64,000 nucleotides of DNA from NCBI GenBank assembly GCA_022225965.2, contig JAKJXP020000043.1:310001-374000 (forward strand), read 5' to 3'. The notes below the pieces were generated by a model, which had not been told where the DNA came from, ran no database searches, and was given only the letters and a program-made list of their open reading frames with translations. The DNA is from Diatrype stigma (taxonomy: Eukaryota > Ascomycota > Sordariomycetes > Xylariales > Diatrypaceae). Position 1 is the stretch's first letter; every line of letters starts with the position of its first letter. Both the position numbers and the translations under genes were made by a program. Of this stretch, positions 12,961-23,262 are shown piece after piece.

Positions 12961-15900
12961 TTCGAATTTTAATTCGAATCCTTTACAAATATTCCTTAAG
13001 TTCGATTTATTAATTAATTATTATTTATTTATAGATTCCGATATAATAAATCTTAATAATACCCTTGCATTCATTTTTGTTATTTAAAACGCGTTTTTAA
13101 AAATCGTCGCCGCAAGTATCGAAAAACGCATAACGCGGTCCTTATTAAAAGCACCGGCGGTCCTTAATACAGTATTAAAAACCGATACCGTCGGTTCTTT
13201 ACCGCCGGCCGTAAAGTTTGCAAAAAGATTACGCGTAAATACGGCTAGCGAATTTTCCGAATCCGTTTTTTCGGCCGAAAAGTTCGATTTCCGTAAGCGC
13301 CGATTTAAAATACGCAAAATCGAATTAAAAAAACAAAAGCTACAAAACAAAATGGCCCGCCGGCATTACGAAAAGAAAATCCGAAAATGCGATTCAGATT
13401 TAAACGACGAAATTAATAAATATCTTAATATCATAACAAATACCGCAAATATATTTCCGAATATAAAAATACGTTACGTAATATAAATATTTAAATTTAA
13501 ATTTAAGCCTTTAAATTTAATTAAGCTTCGGATTAACGTTTATTCGGAAACGTAAAACGAAATTTCGAATGTCCGTATCGTTAATTCCGAATTTCGGTTC
13601 GTCCTTAATACCGGAAAGATCTTTTATTACGGTTCCGACCTATATATTTTCTTTTAATGCTTCGCCCGATATATAAAAATTTACGTCCGCTTTTTTTTAA
13701 TATACCTAAACGTATAAATAAACATAATGCGCTTCGCCGGATATATAACGAAATACGAATAAACTTATCGAATAAAATATATATTTATATACGCAATGGT
13801 TCGCATAATTTCCGTAATAAACCTTAGCTATAACGTAACGAAATAAAAAAACGAAAAGCCGAATTAAATTAATAAATTCTTCCTTTTTAGCGCCCTTAAA
13901 ACATATAACGAAAACGTTTCGATATCGCTTAAAGCCCGAAAAACCTTTTAAAGGAATATTTGCCGTAATTGGAATAAAAACGAATACATCCGGAAAGCTT
14001 CCGGTAATAAATATAAAAGGCCTTATAAATGCCTTAATTATAACGGAAATTATAAAATAACGAAATATAATAACAAACCCGAATAAAATTCGAATATTAT
14101 TACGTTCGGCTTTAATAGTTTGCCCGTAATACCGAAAGATCCGGAAATAATTTAATTATTCGTTCGGATACGCAATTTTCCCCCGATTAAGCCGGATATT
14201 AATACATTTCCCTTTTTCGAAACCTTCCTTATAAGTAAGGATTTCTTTTAGGATTTGCTATTCCTTTTAATCGCCGAAAAATAAAGGGCCGCTTTCGGGC
14301 GTTATTCCGAAAGACTTTCCATTTTAATCGACGGCATATTTACATACGGCATTTAATTCGGTTATACGCAATAACCCTTACCGGTAATTTCCGGAAATTT
14401 CGTAATAGCTTACGAAAATCCGGCAATAATTTAATAACAATTAAAAAACGACTTTATATTCGGCCGTATCGCCTTTGTTCCGTTTTTTTTGCCGTCCGGC
14501 TTTATTTTTTCTTTATTCGGCCTCGTATTAAAACCGGACGAAAAATAACGCAGGATATATTATTTCTTTTATTTTCCGAAGGATTCGATTAACGACTAAA
14601 TTCCGAAAATAAATGCTATACTTAAATACATTACGATTAAAAACGTTTTCGATTTTATACGCCGTTCCGGCAAAAAGTTCTTTTTCGTTAAGAAAAACCT
14701 TAAAAACGCGTTTCGCATAATGCCCGTAACGGCATCGCAATGTCGGCTATTCGGCTTCGAATAGCGCAAAAAGTTTTATTACGAAAATTGCTTCTTATTT
14801 GGCCTTCGTATAGCCCCGTATTTATTTAATTTATTCGCAAAAGCCTTTTATTAAATATTTTTCGTATTATTTATCGAAATATTAATCGCTTATTATTTTA
14901 ACGATTTTATTTTCGTATTTCTTTCGGAAAAATCGCGATTCCGTTATACTTTTTTTATAATAAATTAATCGTTGCATTAAAAATTTTCCCGAATCCCGAA
15001 AAAAACGACTAAAATATAACCTTCGAAATTTTCGGAATCGAAATCGATATAACGTTAATAAACGCCCGCTTATTAAAACGGAAACTTACGAAAGCCAATA
15101 AATTAATTATCGATGCCTTTATTGCAGGCATTTTTTCCGGCCGTTAAACCGAACGGATCGCCGGCTTCTTAAACTTTTACGTAATAATAATGCCTTTAAA
15201 TAAGCCCTTTTTATACGGGATTTGGGACTTTTTCGCTTTTATATGCAATTTACGTTTATAATGCCCGCTTAATAACGGCGTCGTAAAGGATTTACGATAA
15301 TAAAAAAAAATTTTTCGGAACTTTAACGGCATTTATTTATTAATAAATTCGAATCGGACGGTTTTTTACTTATTTACGGATTTTTCGAAATCCGTATTCG
15401 GAAATTTTTAATACCGCAAAAGCCCGGCTTAAAAAAATTAACATACGAACCTGTTTATTTCGGTTATTTAAGCCTTTTATTGCTTATTCGGCGAAAATAA
15501 ATTATAATTTCCAATTAATATTTTCAAATTAATTGCGATTTAAGAAACCTTTTTATTATTCGGCCTAATATAAATATACGGTACGATTATTGTATATACC
15601 GATAATATAACGGCTTAATACGGCTTATTTAGCCTTAAAATAAAAGTAACCTTTTTAATAAATGCCTTCCGTAACGTTTTCGTCCGTTCGGCGAAATTCG
15701 ATATTAACCTTATCGTAATACGTATATTGTTAATTAAAAATATATTCGTAAATACGCTTTTTTAACGGAATTAATAATCGATTATTAATTTATATTTTAA
15801 TTAATAAACGTTTATAACATTAAATCTCCAAATAACTTCGTAATACGAATATCGCAAATTTTCCTTAACGAAAATTACGTAAGGTTATTTTAAACCGGAT

Positions 15901-16922
15901 TCGTTCCGAATATCCGAAAAACCTATAATATAACGGTACGTTCGTATAAATTATAATGCTAACGGTACGCATTTATACCGTAACCGGCAATAATAATTAC
16001 CTTTTTGAAATAAATATTCGATCGGATTTTCGGTTAAATACAAAACCGATTTCGGAGCCTTATAATAAAAAAATACTTAATATCCATACGTTTAATATAT
16101 GTCGATATAAATTACGATATAACAATTTTCGAAAACGCATACATAAAACGCTTAATATAAAAGGCGAAATATTTATTTTTATACGAATCGGTATAAACCG
16201 AAAAAAAATTCCCCATTTTTAAAACTACGTTTTAACGGCTCGTTAATTTCGAGGCAACGGCGGGCGAAAATCCCGGAAATACATTCGCAATTAACGCCGC
16301 CTTTATAACGGCATAAGCAGGTTTTTTCCGTTTAAGCGAAATTATATATACCGAAACCGACGCCGGCGATTCGGTTCGGTATAAGTACGAAAAGTTCTTT
16401 TCATTTTACGTTATCCTTTTCGAACGGAAAAACCATTTCCGGCTATTCTTTCGGTTTAATAAAACGAATCGAAATAAAAACGGAATAATCCTAATAATAA
16501 GGGCTATAAGCGATATTATATGCCCTTATTTTTATATAGCTAAATGGTTACGATAAAATTCGAATTCCGAATATAATCCAAGCCGATAATTTTTATTTTG
16601 CTTACGAAACGGCGTTTTTATCCGTAAACGCGTTTTCGTTGCATTCCGGATCCGTTTAACGCGAATCGGAATTCCCTTTAATACGTATTTGGATTATAGC
16701 TTTCGCCGAAAGGCCGTATAATACGTTTCCGATTCCGGCATAAGCGAAAAAAACATTAAGCTATTAAGCAAGTAATTTTCCGATATTATACGCCGATATT
16801 ACAAAACGTTCTTAATAAGTTTTTTATACTTATAATGTTATTTCGTATACGAATAATCGAAAACGAATTAATAATTTTTTTTTTATATTCGAAAAAAAAA
16901 AATAACAAATGAAATAAATTGG

Positions 16923-17207
16923 GTTGCCTTAAGCCGGCCGCGAAAATAACTTTCGGTTATTTTTACGAACGTTATAATATCCTTACGTAAAGGATTCGTA
17001 TAAGCCGTTATAAGCCGCTTTTATAATACCTTTATTTAAAAATATCGCTTAAATAGCTAAAAACGGCCTTTACGAACGTAATAATAGCCTTACGAAACGT
17101 TACGTAATAGCGCTTTCCGAACGTTACAATAGCCGGCCTTTAAAAGGATTTATATTATTAATATATTATTTTAATACCCTTTAATCGAATTCCTAAAATG
17201 ATTTATA
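16923..17207 (+). repeat. Right-end direct repeat, unit 1
   Basis: This matches 17431-17715 at an offset of 508 bp. Unit 1 is the more mutated copy (for example TCCTAAAATG versus TCCTGAAGTG). Confidence 0.75.
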
Positions 17208-17430
17208 AATAAATTAATTTACGAATCCAAAAAAATTTTATATCGTAACTTATTATTTATAATAATAACAATTAATAATTCGATTAATTTTATAACCGCG
17301 CCGTTGCTTTTTCCGTTTACCGTTTTTATTAACGCTTACGATTATAACGAATTAAAAAAAAAAGAATCTTAATAAGGGAAATATTAATAAGGGGATTATT
17401 TATAGGTTTTGATTTATTTATACGTATAAG

Positions 17431-17715
17431 GCTGTTTTAAACCGGCCGCGAAAATAGCTTTCGATTATTCTTACGAACGTTATAATACCTTTACGTAAAA
17501 AGTTTATGTAAGCCGTTATAAACCGCTTTTATAATACCCTTATCCGAAAGTATCGTTTAAATAGCTAAAAGCGGCCTTTACGAATGCAATAACAGCCTTA
17601 CGAAGCGCTATGCAGCAGCGCTTTCCGAACGCTATAACGGCCGGCCCTTAAAGGGGCTTATACCATTAATACATTATTCCAATACCCTTTAATCGAATTC
17701 CTGAAGTGATTTATA
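17431..17715 (+). repeat. Right-end direct repeat, unit 2
   Basis: This is the less mutated partner of 16923-17207. Its end, CTGAAGTGATTTATA, abuts the resumed coding exon and is shared with the block at 3360-3373. Confidence 0.75.
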
Positions 17716-17718
17716 GAC
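17714..17718. repeat. Target-site duplication, right copy
   Basis: TAGAC at the right junction. Its last three bases form the GAC codon with which the interrupted reading frame resumes. Confidence 0.6.
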
Positions 17719-18654
17719 AATAACTTTAAGGGATCAGGCAGCTTTTATGCAAAGGCAGCCATTGGATTGTGGGCTATTCTTAACCTGGCTGCACCATTCC
17801 TCGATATTACATGCAATTTGAACAGCACTAAGGGCTTTCCCGTCATCCCTCTTGGTGCTTTCGTGGTTCAAGCTAGACAACAATCACCACAATCTGGATT
17901 GACCTTTCTTGAAATTATGCTAGGACCAGATTCTTCGGTAGCATTTCCTGGGGCACGATGCCATCTTTCCCTTTCACAAAATTTGATACCGGCTCGTGTT
18001 CTTATTCAGAGCGACAAACTCAACTCAATAAGGCCGAGGAATGAATCAGGCCCATCGGATCCTTGGCTTCCAGTTCCCCTATCACCGCAGTCATCAGACG
18101 GGGACATTGCTGACACTTTAGCTAAGAAGCTTGAGTCTCTTATCCCGTCGTTGGATCGCCTGCTTGATGGGGGCACAGTGGCTTGCCTTGCAGAGATATA
18201 TCATAGCATACGAGATCAACGACCAGAGCTTGAGACACCTGGGAACTCGGCTCTCTCCTTTGTCGTTGCCCCATTGGTACAGACCCTCTTGAGCCTCGCA
18301 GACTGGGACATGGTCACAGACCCATCGAAGCAAGTCATGCACCAAAATGTGCGCTTATGGTTATATGCTTCAGGCCCGCGACTTGGATGGGAATGGGCTG
18401 CCTCCTTCTTTATTGTCGTGTGCCTTTTGGGTGCTTTCTGGTCTCTATCTTTGCAGCTATGGTTTTGGATGGCCCCGGGTCCGTGGACATCGCTCATGGG
18501 GATGCTGATAGTAGCCAATAGGACCCCGGAGCTAAGGAATATCGAAGACCTTCGAAAGAAGAATATCAATCTAGATGATGCAAAGACACTTGATAAAGGC
18601 ATCTATGGCGTTGAAATGTCAGATCAAGTGGTTCTAAAGGACTGTACAAACTAG

Positions 18655-19700
18655 GATGAAAGAAAGATTGTCGCGATATAGGGGTAACAATAGGAGGGCT
18701 TGGATTACATAACCAGGTGATCGGCACCTAGTGGCTTGGCATTCTGTATATATAGAGCTCTCCTCCTAGACTGGGGATCTCTTATTTTCCTCTGCATGAA
18801 AAAATCTACATCGGAGTCCATTCCTATCTGTGATCTTCTGAATGTGACAAGAGTAGTGCCGAGGACTGCTATGTATCTTAAACCGTACGTGATAGTGACA
18901 TACACTTTGGACCACATGGCCCGCCATTAAGTCGATCTCGTTGTGCCAGGGGTTTACCTAACTCCACCACCTTCACCGCTATGTACACCTATTAGACTAA
19001 GTGGTGGCAGCTAAGTGCATTAATGTCAATTAGCGTCCACGGATAGTAAAGCGCGGACTTGGGCTCTCATATTCTCGAGCTTATCAGCTCACTTACAACC
19101 AATTATTGCCTATTTGGGACGAACCTCCAAAGAAGGCTTTCAACATAATAATCCCTCGTTTCACCAAGCTACACCTACACAGTATGAGGGTAATACGCTT
19201 TCGCGCCATTTATTTCTTGCCATGATGGTTATCCATAGACCTATGTAATGGATGATTATAGGGTCGATTTGACCAGTGATTGGGTGATGGCTCGGAATCC
19301 TTCGGCAAAAGGGACAAGAATACATCATTTGATCGCAACTATGATGAATCGGCTTTTTCTATAAGTAACCAATCCCTTTATACCTAAGTCAATTGCTACT
19401 ATAACCTCGACGATGTTCTAGGGTCGTAGCTGTAACACTAATATTTCTCATCCTAGCCAATAACGTCGTCCGATCTTCAACACTCCGTGTGACTGGTGCT
19501 CTGCTTGACTAGTTAGCCGCCGCCGCTAAACCAGTCACTTAGACGAACGTCTTCCTACGGACGTCAATATACAGCCCGACGCAAAATATTGATTCCTGAT
19601 CGGACCTTACAGCATTATAAAGCATGGCCAAGTACCTACCCATGTTAGCTCAGCATGCTGGCATCTACTCACAATCGGCTCGACTACATGAATACACGAA
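18655..19700. other. Intergenic with dispersed repeat
   Basis: No supported gene. The segment 18676-18780 shares two blocks with 50495-50659. The rest shows nothing recognisable. Confidence 0.5.
18676..18780 (+). repeat. Dispersed repeat, copy A
   Basis: It holds ATATAGGGGTAACAA (18676-18690) and TATATATAGAGCTCT followed by TAGACTGG.GATC (18747-18780). Both blocks recur in the same order and strand at 50495-50659. Confidence 0.55.
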
Positions 19701-20192
19701 ATGGTGTGCCCACGTACGCTCTCGCTGTTCAATGGCGCATTCGAGCTCCTCAACATAACTCAACTGCAAAACGGGACTCCGATTCCAGATACTACCACGG
19801 GCCGACACCCCAACGGTATGATTGTGTATAGCACCGGTGGCTACGTCTCCGTCCTGATCCACGCGACGGAGCCCGAATGGAGACCCACCAACCTGACGGT
19901 ACTGGACCGGGGCAGCCAGTTCGACGCGCAGTGGGCCCTCGTCGGCCAGCACTCGGCGGCCTATTCCGGGCCGTTCAGTTTCAACGAGTCGCTGCTCCTC
20001 AACGATACCCATGGCGAGATCATGCACGGCCCGCTCATCGCGGCGAGCTTGCCCTCCAACATCGGCAGTATTCAGCACCGCAACTTCTCCTTTTCCGAAG
20101 ACGGGGAGTATCTGAACCTAGTCGGCGACTTGGGCCAGGGAATCATCGACATGCTCTGGTGGAAAAGACTGAAGGACAACAGCGACATATAA
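19701..20192 (+). CDS. Lipocalin-like domain protein
   Basis: This is a single-exon protein of 163 residues. The pattern (FELLNITQ..NGTPI, then G..P.GMIVYSTGGYVSVLI, then a central YSGPF segment and a late L.L..D...) matches the small lipocalin-like beta-barrel family seen in fungi and bacteria (PF13924 type), where a typical member starts with a conserved G-x-W. Here the W position is Phe (AFELLN). In fungi, such proteins are often encoded near secondary-metabolism genes and may bind or isomerise small hydrophobic compounds; that role is not shown here. No signal peptide is evident. The ATG at 19701 is the first in frame. A short upstream exon cannot be excluded. Confidence 0.7.
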   Translation: MVCPRTLSLFNGAFELLNITQLQNGTPIPDTTTGRHPNGMIVYSTGGYVSVLIHATEPEWRPTNLTVLDRGSQFDAQWALVGQHSAAYSGPFSFNESLLLNDTHGEIMHGPLIAASLPSNIGSIQHRNFSFSEDGEYLNLVGDLGQGIIDMLWWKRLKDNSDI

Positions 20193-20241
20193 TACAGTTT
20201 TTGTTAATGGATAGTGATGGAATATAATTGCAAGAGTAGCT

Positions 20242-20308
20242 GTTGCGGTAAGGGGGCTCCTATTCTGTGGGGCCGGGAGCTGTGATATTCCGCGTAACTT
20301 GTACCTAG
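20242..20308 (+). repeat. Dispersed 3'-flank repeat, copy B
   Basis: It begins GTTGCGGTAAGGGGG and ends CTTGTACCTAG. It is related to 10346-10425 and lies 50 bp after the lipocalin-like stop codon. Confidence 0.45.
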
Positions 20309-20575
20309 AGGTCCTTCATGTACATAAGATACCCCGTCGACTGTTAGAATTGTTATATTGTTCGTATGTGCACTGGTTAAGGTCGAACAGTTGAGTCCAA
20401 AGTCTACCTATCTCTAGGTAGGTATCTATGGCTATGAGAATACAGGTATGCAAAGTGACAAATCATGACCCCGCACTTACGGTGCAACCTTAACCAGCAT
20501 ATGTTATAGCTATATCCTACCCCTGGGTCAGAAGTAATCTGCCAGTCGCTTCCTTAACCATACGAAGCCGCCCCC

Positions 20576-20760
20576 TGATCTTGACAACACGCAGCCAGAG
20601 GACATCCCGGTGGGCAGGGACAAAGACATGGTGGACAGCAACCGATCAGGCTCGCTGCAGCCCTTCAAACCCGAGGATGAGCCGTTTGACTGGCGGCCGG
20701 CTGGGTTCATCTTCTCGGGGACGCCGTCGGAAAGCCGCGCAATGGGCTTTTCTCGCTAAG
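20576..20760 (+). pseudogene. Possible coding remnant, unidentified
   Basis: One frame of about 60 codons, ending at a TAA near 20760, has strongly G/C-ending codons and a natural acidic composition (contains PEDIPVG, KPEDEPFDW and GFIFSGTPSE). No start codon or upstream domain is visible, so it may be the C-terminal scrap of a lost gene or a terminal exon of an unrecognised one. The family is not recognised. Confidence 0.3.
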
Positions 20761-21334
20761 TCGCCCCTTTATCGGCAGACTGCACCCAGGCCACGAACCT
20801 GGCCGCGTTAGCGTACATGTCAGATGAGCTCCTGCTAGGGGTGGTTATTTTTGCAATTCCAGAGGCAGCTGGCCCGGGAAATCGGAACGTGGCTATGGCA
20901 GCCACTCTTAATCATCACCTCTAGTTTCATGACCCCAGTGTTAAGGTGGATCAGTGGATGGTAGGCGAGGGAGGCATCGTGGGGTGCAGACCGGCGTGTA
21001 GTTATCAACCAGAGTGTTTGAGATCAGAAGAGCGGGCGGCTGGTGATGACTTGTGTGCAGGGAGCTCTGGTCCGGTTGAAGGACTGACCTACACTCGCGG
21101 CAAGGGTTTTCAGGAGGCAGTCCAGCCTTTCAAAGGCGATGGAAAGGTAGACCGAGAAGGGATTTGCAGCGCGCTGCCAAGCTGCCCACCCACTCCTGGC
21201 CAGACACCGAAATAACAAGGCAGTGAATTCAATGACAGATGCCAACTGTTTGATTTCATGTATTACCACTCGTTTACCGTACTCCGATTCCTCGTGCTAA
21301 CAAAAATCTCTTCACTCATGCTTGGCGACGAAGG

Positions 21335-21340
21335 ACCTTG
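21335..21340 (-). promoter_or_regulatory. Candidate zinc-response site CAAGGT
   Basis: ACCTTG on the plus strand, 286 bp upstream of the small Cys/His protein start. CARGGT is the core described for the Aspergillus zinc regulator ZafA. The context AGGACCTTGA is repeated exactly before the ZIP gene at 22898-22907. Short sites like this occur by chance. Confidence 0.35.
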
Positions 21341-21625
21341 ATGGTCTGAAGTGACTGGCCAAGAAGACCGGCCAAAGCACCAGTAAAGGATAACTTCTTG
21401 GCTTCACATTGCACTCTCGTGTAGGATGGTGAGTTCAATCATTCTCGAGCTCCCATCTCTCTCGTGAGTCTCCACTATGATAGATGGCAATCAATATAAG
21501 AAGAGCCCTTCCGACGGCGACTTGGACACATAGTGCTACTCTTCGCTATCAATCGGCTCCTCTGAATCTGTTGCCATATATCCTAAATCTATCTTGGAAG
21601 AGCTACACCAACGGAACTGATCAAT

Positions 21626-22196
21626 ATGAAGACTTTCGGTCCAGCCATTACTGCTCTGATTGCTGCTGCACTTGCAGGGGCCCAGTCATTACCCCCTTCG
21701 CCAACCGCATCTGTTGGTTGCGAACCACATGTAAGTACCGCAAACATTCCACAGCCGACTTTATACGTACTAACTCTTAAATCTTGGTAGGGAGATCACT
21801 GGTAAGATCATGCACTGTCCGAACTCTATTCTCGACCTAACAAGGTTTTCAAACAGGCACTGCGATGGTCCGGCCACCACGACGTCTGTAGCCGTAGTGA
21901 CGAGCACCTCGGATACTACCGCACCCACAAGCTCAAGCTCCTACGACCATAGCACGGAAGAGGAGACGGGATCGGAATCCATAGCACCAAGCCCAACGGA
22001 GTCAATCGGCTGTGAGCCGCATGGCGATCACTGGCACTGCGATGGTCCCGCAGTGACGAGCTCCGGGTCTGTCACTACAACCCCCACCACCGAGGCTACT
22101 TCGTCGATATCGTCGGCTCTTGGTGCTAGTGACTTTGGTTTGGATATGGCTGCACTTGCAGGAGGTGTGATGGCCGCCGTCGGCTTTGCCATGTAA
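21626..22196 (+). CDS. Small GPI-type protein with two Cys/His metal-binding-like repeats
   Basis: Exons 21626-21730, 21791-21801 and 21857-22196 give 151 residues. Residues 1-20 are a signal peptide. The ten-residue motif CEPHGDHWHC occurs at 32-41 and again in exon 3, each time inside G-CEPHGDHWHC-DGPA. A Ser/Thr-rich linker separates and follows the copies, and the hydrophobic C-terminus (about the last 20 residues) fits a GPI-attachment signal. The middle exon is only 11 nt; the second motif copy, uncut in exon 3, has the same residues and confirms the splice. The density of Cys and His suggests extracellular zinc or copper binding (inference). The ZIP transporter 1.07 kb downstream on the same strand carries related motifs. 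The protein could be a cell-wall metal buffer or donor to that transporter. Confidence 0.75.
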
Positions 22197-22685
22197 CACC
22201 GCAACTGCGCATTTCCCTCCGATCCTCTCTGGAAACTACTGGGGAGTCACCTAACATAGTCTACTGTTGCGTGTTTGAAATACTATCGCGTTCAATTTGG
22301 CGCTCAACTGTATATTTCCTGAATGTGCAATAACTACCCAATGCCTTCTCTATAGGAATGGGCGATATCCGTTCCTGCTTAGGCTCTCAATATATCTGAT
22401 TCTGTATCGTATCTGCCGTAACCAACGATCATACCCCTCGAATTGCTGTAAGCTCTGATGAGCCTCATGATTGCCTCTTTAAACGTAGATATGCATCGTT
22501 GAATCACGTTACGAACGTTTGAATTGATTACGATGCGACCTTATCGTCTGAAACACTATCGATCCATAGAACGTCGTTACATCGGCTAGATGAATTCCAT
22601 ATTGCTGCGCTGTTATGCTCCAAAGAAGCGGGTAGATCAATGGAGCCGATGTCACGTAGAGTTACGATGTAATTGGTAGGGCCAT

Positions 22686-22691
22686 CAAGGT
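22686..22691 (+). promoter_or_regulatory. Candidate zinc-response site CAAGGT
   Basis: Lies 577 bp before the ZIP start codon and matches the CARGGT core reported for the fungal zinc regulator. On its own this could be a chance match. Confidence 0.3.
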
Positions 22692-22900
22692 TCTCGAATT
22701 CTGCCTATTATAAGGACGAATAATGTACGCATCTCCATGCTTCGTAGCGATGTCCCTGCAATGGGATGCACCAAACTTCCTCCGAATAACGACCTCGGTG
22801 AATGAGCGTCTGACGGAGTGAATAACGGAGACAAAACGTATAAAGTGACCAGAGGTGCCTAACTGCCAAGTGCCTGGCTACTTGGCGTGTGTCAACGAGG

Positions 22901-22906
22901 ACCTTG
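22901..22906 (-). promoter_or_regulatory. Candidate zinc-response site CAAGGT
   Basis: ACCTTG on the plus strand, 362 bp before the ZIP start. The surrounding ten bases AGGACCTTGA (22898-22907) are identical to those before the small Cys/His gene. Confidence 0.4.
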
Positions 22907-23262
22907 AGGGACGCCAGGACGGTACCTGCTTAGGTATTATTCGGAAAAGGCCAAAACCACATAATGAGTTGGATCAGTAACTGCCACAGTCAGTCAGGAA
23001 CCTCTCTGGCCATTTCTCCCACACAGGGAAGTTTCGACTGCGGAAAAAAGAAAAGTCTAAGAAATCCTCCCAGTCTCAAGACCACTCAGACTTGAGCCTC
23101 CGCCACTACATCAACAACCACCACAACAACAATACCACTCCCTCTTCCACTGGCAATCCTTAGCCAGTTGGTCCATCTGACATCCCCACCATTCCCGCAC
23201 TGCTCATCTCATCAACTTGCACCTTCACAACAACGAACTGAACTGCTGCAACAACGATCACG

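Larger units (their letters stand above)
12852..17713. mobile_element. RIP-degraded transposon inside a gene
   Basis: This is about 4.86 kb of AT-rich DNA with CpA/TpG depletion and stops throughout, between precisely recognisable halves of a coding exon. Some longer frames survive as relics: a plus-strand frame of about 130 codons at 13088-13490, a minus-strand frame at 14528-14740 and a plus-strand frame at 15956-16222. None is recognisable. The left terminus (12853-12960) is repeated in the same orientation at 17206-17312, and a segment of about 285 bp occurs twice at the right end (16923-17207 and 17431-17715). Direct terminal repeats and a 5-bp target duplication suit an LTR retrotransposon, but the class is inferred. 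Confidence 0.75.
11757..18654 (+). pseudogene. Membrane protein gene split by a RIP-mutated insertion
   Basis: The 5' part is exon 11757-11980 plus exon 12047-12851 (intron GTAAGA to CACAG). The 3' part runs from 17716 to the stop at 18654. Between them lies an AT-rich insertion. The flanks are TAGAT (12847-12851) and TAGAC (17714-17718). Removing 12852-17718 gives exactly 655 codons in one frame, so the gene was whole before insertion. Hydrophobic segments lie near residues 13-30, 60-85 and about 195-215, with two near the C-terminus. The middle is hydrophilic with N-glycosylation sequons. It resembles conserved fungal membrane proteins of unknown function. As it stands the product would be cut short inside the insertion. 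Confidence 0.8.
20193..21625. other. Intergenic with a coding remnant
   Basis: It contains dispersed repeat copy B (20242-20308), a possible coding remnant (20576-20760) and the presumed promoter of the small Cys/His protein, including one CAAGGT site at 21335-21340. Confidence 0.5.
22197..23262. promoter_or_regulatory. ZIP gene upstream region
   Basis: This is a noncoding stretch between the small Cys/His protein and the ZIP gene. It carries CAAGGT on the plus strand at 22686-22691 and on the minus strand at 22901-22906. The last 200 bp are CA/CT-rich, as is common for strongly expressed fungal promoters and leaders. Confidence 0.5.

Noticed and set aside
14528..14740. Minus-strand frame within the insertion, considered as integrase or reverse transcriptase relic
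   Set aside because: I could not match any catalytic motif even allowing for RIP changes, so no class is claimed.
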